Shown here: positions 61,401-64,000 of the stretch, piece by piece
How the letters are laid out: each line of letters starts with the position of its first letter
How positions within the stretch are numbered: the stretch's first letter is position 1
Assembly (NCBI RefSeq): GCF_002305875.1
Contig: NZ_CP022098.1
Span: forward strand, 2,914,001 to 2,978,000
Direction: 5' to 3'
Source: Cystobacter fuscus
GTDB taxonomy: Bacteria > Myxococcota > Myxococcia > Myxococcales > Myxococcaceae
Length of the DNA: 64,000 bases
The notes under the pieces: generated by a model
The model's database searches: none
Told to the model about the DNA's origin: nothing
Seen by the model: the letters and a program-made list of their open reading frames with translations, nothing else
Position numbers and translations under genes: made by a program

Positions 61401-62544
61401 CCGCCGGGGGCGGAGCGGAGGGATCGAACTCGAGCGCGTCCGGGATGGACGCGGGCGCCGCCAGCGGAGGCTCCGAGAAGTCGAGGCCCACGTCCATCGA
61501 GGCGGGCCCGGACACCATCGGCGCGGAGTAGTCCATGGCGGCCGCGTCGGCCGCGGGAGGCGGCAGGGCGAAGGGGTCCTCCTCCTCGATGACGGCGGCG
61601 GCGATGGGCTCCTCGGCCGGCGGGGGTAGGGCGAAGGGATCCTCCTCGACCGGGGCGGAGGCGTACGGATCCGCGGCCGGCGGGGGTGGCAGGGCGAAGG
61701 GATCCTCCTCGACCGGGGCGGAGGCGTACGGATCCGCGGCCGGCGGGGGCGGCAGGGCGAACGCGTCGTCGGCGCCCGCGGAGGCGAACCCGTCGTCGGC
61801 CGCGGGAGGTGGCGGCAGGGCGAACGCATCCGCTCCGGGTGCGCTCCCGGAGTACGCGCCGAACCCGTCATCGGCGGCGTACGGATCCGCCGCGGGAGGC
61901 GGCAGGGCGACGGCATCCTGGGCGTAGGGATCCTGGGCGTACGCGTACGGCTCCTCGGAGGACGCCGGAGGCGGCAGGGCGACGGCATCCTGGGCGTAGG
62001 GATCCTGGGCGTACGCGTACGGCTCCCCGGAGGACGCCGGAGGCGGCAGGGCGACGGCATCCTGGGCGTAGGGATCCTGGGCGTAGTCGAAGTCAGAGGC
62101 CCCGGGCAGGGGCACGGCGCCCCCCGATGCGTTCAGGGACGGGTCCGAGGTGTACGCGGAGGAAGGCTCGGACGTGCTGATGTCGAAGCCACCCGTGGTG
62201 GGGGCGGGCAGCGGGACGGCGGCGGGCGGCTGGTTGTCCCGGTAGGCGGCGGAGGGCAGCGGCATGGCCACCACGCGCGTGGTCTCCGGGTAGTCCTGCC
62301 GGGCGTAGTCGTTGGGGGCCGGGCTCACGCGCGATTGGGGCGGCGTGGGGGCGGGCAGCGGAACGGCGGCGGGCGCGCTGGGTCCGGGCAGCGGAATGGC
62401 GGCGGGAGTGGGGGGACGCGGCTCCTCGGCCTTGATGGGGAAGGTGTTCTGGCACCGCGCGCACTTGAGCTTCGCGCCCCCCGGTGGGATCCGCTTGTCA
62501 TCGATGTTGTAATTCGTCTGGCAAGACGGGCACGAGACTTTCAT
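58459..62544 (-). CDS. Giant zinc-ribbon, GYF-like and TPR membrane protein
   Basis: 1361 residues. Residues 1-38 are an MJ0042-type zinc ribbon (CPSCQTNY, CARCQNTF). A 380-residue low-complexity Pro/Ala/Asp region follows with repeats of DPYAQDAVALPPPA and DPFALPPPPA. A GYF-like domain sits near 435-495 (SGKVFGPFEEGVIVKMLEDGQL). One membrane helix lies near 558-580 (LPLVISVAAGVVVIITGL), then about 750 residues of TPR-like repeats (AYEALGHAHMDRSEVDDALK and similar). A scaffold across the inner membrane is likely. The start has GAAGGAAA upstream. Confidence 0.88.
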   Translation of the reverse strand: MKVSCPSCQTNYNIDDKRIPPGGAKLKCARCQNTFPIKAEEPRPPTPAAIPLPGPSAPAAVPLPAPTPPQSRVSPAPNDYARQDYPETTRVVAMPLPSAAYRDNQPPAAVPLPAPTTGGFDISTSEPSSAYTSDPSLNASGGAVPLPGASDFDYAQDPYAQDAVALPPPASSGEPYAYAQDPYAQDAVALPPPASSEEPYAYAQDPYAQDAVALPPPAADPYAADDGFGAYSGSAPGADAFALPPPPAADDGFASAGADDAFALPPPPAADPYASAPVEEDPFALPPPPAADPYASAPVEEDPFALPPPAEEPIAAAVIEEEDPFALPPPAADAAAMDYSAPMVSGPASMDVGLDFSEPPLAAPASIPDALEFDPSAPPPAGGDDLEVDLSAPLPPPPTTGSADGLEMLSFIDDAAKGSANKARPQVKRFQVRRRSGKVFGPFEEGVIVKMLEDGQLLGNEEVSADGEGWSPIGTVPLFATAIAKLMEGPAAPPAAAAAAAAPATESGAKAAPAAGSNTAANMERINQLYGGRMAQVSVVDSTSRAEIILGKLKKRLPLVISVAAGVVVIITGLSFGATRYGVFGMKKFFPAQIKPGAEGYADVEAARKALLQDSLQGYTQAREATARVLADKEYPEVRALWCQSIFYLQRRYSAANSGELSRCQSQEEQGNLELMGELHPEYLKYRAGAALSQRDPDAALAHLGNANQGDVEVALLLAEAQAAKKRNEDAIATLQQVVERQPELAKAQHALGNLYQEEGKADEAAKAYEAALKADPSHIISAVELASVELLLRKQAPQKGLEAAERALDEKLGAGMGASELSRARTLKGIALFQLAKIPEAEQELRIAVEKDPESRLGKRYLGYVLQAQRKFEEALPFFETAAKAEPEDSEAVNGYASLLVTLGKMEEAKTQVTEALQRFPDNAHLEYLQGRITEAEGGNSAAEEHYTRALKANAQLVEAQVARGRLHLRLRHAEQARADFTEAAGKAPETAVVHVGLGELALSEGDTARAQEEFERAVGFDAQSAEAHLGLSRMALLAGDLDKAQKEIDKAMELQPYALPGGRLQRGMVMWRQGKLDEAVAELEQAKKQDPRDVGLAINLGAVNFEKGVAARKAQKENDATAGFKEAEANLTQALKLEPSNAEANFYLAQVKAQRGEFDQAIENMKTAVERASKRADYHFALGMIYRDAKQPGEAIEAWKKTVELDPKRLDAYEALGHAHMDRSEVDDALKAFQAALKVNPKSSQTLASIGDAHFTAMHWRDAVRSYEQALKTDPGLTGLYYKLGRAWGEQNQYGKAIDWYTKAVVATPDNADSWYHLGYAYKEKGKKKDAVKSFREYLSRKPDAQDRKEIEDEITFLE
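61911..62085 (-). repeat. 72-bp in-frame tandem repeat
   Basis: Units at 61911-61982 and 61983-62054 differ by one base; a third partial unit ends at 62085. Each encodes 24 residues with QDPYAQDAVALPPPAS. A second, 63-bp repeat (at 61631 and 61694) encodes DPYASAPVEEDPFALPPPP. Confidence 0.9.
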
Positions 62545-62719
62545 GGGTTTCCTTCAGCGGGGGCCCTCGGACCTGAGCAGCCGGACTCACGCAGCGCCAG
62601 CAGGTTACCAGAGGCGTTTTCCAGGCGGCAAAGAACGCGACGTCGGGCGGGTGGCGGTAGGGCAGGCGGGCAGAGGACCCCTTGATGTGGCGCGAGAGGG
62701 TGCTAGACCCCTGTTTTCC

Positions 62720-64000
62720 ATGCAACCCATCGTCATCCTGGGCGCGGGCCTCGCGGGGCTCTCGGCCGCGCACTTCCTGCAACATCCCTGGATCCTCGTC
62801 GAGAAGTCCGAGCGCGTCGGTGGGCTCATCAAGACCGAGGTGCTCGAGGGGTGCCTCTTCGATGCCACCGGCCACTGGTTGCACTTGAGGGATCCGGAGA
62901 TCAAGGAACTGGTGAACACCCGCTGGATGCCGGATCAACTCGTGTCCATCCAGCGCAAGGCGGGCATCTTCTCGCGCGGGGTGTTCACCCGCTTTCCCTA
63001 CCAGGTGAACACCCACGGCCTGCCGCCCGAGGTGGTGGCGGAGAACCTCGTGGGTTACGTGGAGGCCATCTACGGGGAGAAGGGCCGGGAGCTGCGCGAG
63101 CGTGAGCCGCGCGACTTCGCCGAGTTCATCCTGCGCTACATGGGGGAGGGGTTCGCCCGGAACTTCATGTTCCCCTACAACAAGAAGCTGTGGACGGTGG
63201 ACCCCTCGGAGATGTCCGCCGCCTGGGTGGGGCGCTTCGTGCCCCGGCCCACCCTCAAGGAAGTCGTGGACGGGGCGCTGGGCGTGGGCAGCGACGCGTT
63301 CGGCTACAACGCCTCCTTCCTCTACCCGCGCGAGGGCGGCATCGAGAGCCTCGCCCGCGCCATGCTCTCCCACCTGAGCGGCGGCGAGGTGCGCGTCGGC
63401 CTCGAGCCCACCGCCATCGACTGGAAGGCCCGCGTCGTCACTCTGTCGGACGGGCGTACGCTCGGCTACTCGCAGCTCATCTCCTCCATCTCCCTTCCCG
63501 GGCTCGTTCGGCTGCTCGACAAGGGAGGGGCACGCGTGCCGGACGAGGTGCTGGCCGCCGCGGGCCGGCTGCGCGCCACCACGGTCACCTACGTGTGCGT
63601 GGCCGCTCGGGGGAAGAACCGCCAGCCCTGGCATTGGATCTACCTGCCCGAGCCCGAGTTCCACGCGTACCGCATCGGCTCGCCCTCGGCGGTGTACGCG
63701 CCCCTGGCCCCTCCGGATACCGCCACCTTCTCCGTGGAGTACAGCCACCACGGCGAGCTGTCCCTGGATCGCGCCGAGGCGCTCGCGGTGGAGGACCTGG
63801 TGCGCTCGCGGATGGTGCACTCGGCGGACGAGCTGCTCTTCACCCGCGCCCGGGAAATCCCCCACGCCTACGTCATCTACGACGAGGCCTATGGACCGGC
63901 CAAGGCGGAGATCCTCCGCTTCCTGGAGCACGCGGGCATCCTCCCCGCCGGGCGCTACGGCCAGTGGGAGTACTCCTCCATGGAGGACGCCATCCTCGCC
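62720..64000 (+). CDS. FAD-dependent amine-oxidase/UDP-galactopyranose-mutase-like protein, truncated by window end
   Basis: 427 codons without a stop, so the gene continues past the window. The N-terminus is the FAD-binding IVILGAGLAGLSAAHFL with the second-strand Glu in VEKSERVGGLIKTE. It resembles protoporphyrinogen-oxidase-like and UDP-galactopyranose-mutase-like flavoproteins (RDFAEFILRYMGEGFARNF, MFPYNKKLWTVDPSEMSAAW). Substrate unknown. It is divergent from the TPR gene with a 175-base gap. Confidence 0.85.
   Translation, partial: MQPIVILGAGLAGLSAAHFLQHPWILVEKSERVGGLIKTEVLEGCLFDATGHWLHLRDPEIKELVNTRWMPDQLVSIQRKAGIFSRGVFTRFPYQVNTHGLPPEVVAENLVGYVEAIYGEKGRELREREPRDFAEFILRYMGEGFARNFMFPYNKKLWTVDPSEMSAAWVGRFVPRPTLKEVVDGALGVGSDAFGYNASFLYPREGGIESLARAMLSHLSGGEVRVGLEPTAIDWKARVVTLSDGRTLGYSQLISSISLPGLVRLLDKGGARVPDEVLAAAGRLRATTVTYVCVAARGKNRQPWHWIYLPEPEFHAYRIGSPSAVYAPLAPPDTATFSVEYSHHGELSLDRAEALAVEDLVRSRMVHSADELLFTRAREIPHAYVIYDEAYGPAKAEILRFLEHAGILPAGRYGQWEYSSMEDAILA

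Noticed and set aside
62498-63931. 477-codon minus-strand frame over the flavoprotein gene
   Set aside because: The plus strand has the FAD motif and continuous similarity; the minus frame is low-complexity His/Gly/Arg-rich.

Overview
The window reads as a chromosomal segment of a high-GC fruiting myxobacterium, probably from the Cystobacter/Archangium/Myxococcus side of Myxococcota. The basis is an mglB-mglA gliding-motility pair with the lengths known from Myxococcus (159 and 195 residues), a MYXO-CTERM tail remnant, a kinase fused to an AgmX/PglI-type C-terminal domain, and many lipoproteins. The species is inferred from gene content only.

Layout. 1-13.4 kb: the end of an OPT-type transporter, a PAS histidine kinase, a GH3 beta-glucosidase, a peptide-type substrate-binding lipoprotein, a stand-alone CheB esterase, a lipoprotein with eight CARDB-like repeats, and an unrecognised 589-residue protein. 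13.4-26.2 kb: an accessory stretch that opens with an orphan SUKH/SMI1-KNR4 immunity gene still carrying the last 20 codons of a toxin. It continues with five consecutive divergent regulator/oxidoreductase pairs (SDR-AraC, SDR remnant-DJ-1/AraC, AraC-aldo/keto reductase, monooxygenase-LysR, monooxygenase-AraC), plus a hydratase and a hydrolase, and ends with an Imm5-like orphan immunity gene. 26.4-35.0 kb: an S9 peptidase, a DUF1028 protein, a small Cys-rich lipoprotein behind a near-consensus promoter, a LytS/LytTR two-component pair, exported proteins, and an ArsR/SRPBCC pair whose promoter contains an operator-like palindrome.

35.0-40.9 kb is the most recombinogenic part. It holds a MYXO-CTERM remnant, a 62-bp direct repeat, an intact lipoprotein-toxin/immunity cassette resembling the SitA/SitI toxins delivered by outer membrane exchange, a truncated copy of the AraC gene from 18 kb, IS66 and integrase remnants, a frameshifted two-gene cassette of unknown function, a CTAG-bounded MITE-like element and a decayed toxin-antitoxin locus. 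It ends at a tRNA-Asn gene.

41.0-64.0 kb is mostly conserved core: an rRNA methyltransferase, a translationally coupled peptidoglycan-recycling run (LD-carboxypeptidase, beta-lactamase-fold hydrolase, Mpl), a TlpA-like lipoprotein, an inositol-phosphatase-family enzyme, mglBA with a divergent Ser/Thr kinase, and then recR-ybaB-dnaX. The dnaX frame is broken by an in-frame TGA near the gamma/tau boundary. After a GT22-like gene comes a single-strand translation block: serS, all four tRNA-Ser isoacceptors, tRNA-Arg(ACG), tadA (which modifies that tRNA) and the SRP RNA, closed by a strong terminator. The window ends with a giant zinc-ribbon/TPR membrane protein and a truncated FAD-dependent oxidoreductase.
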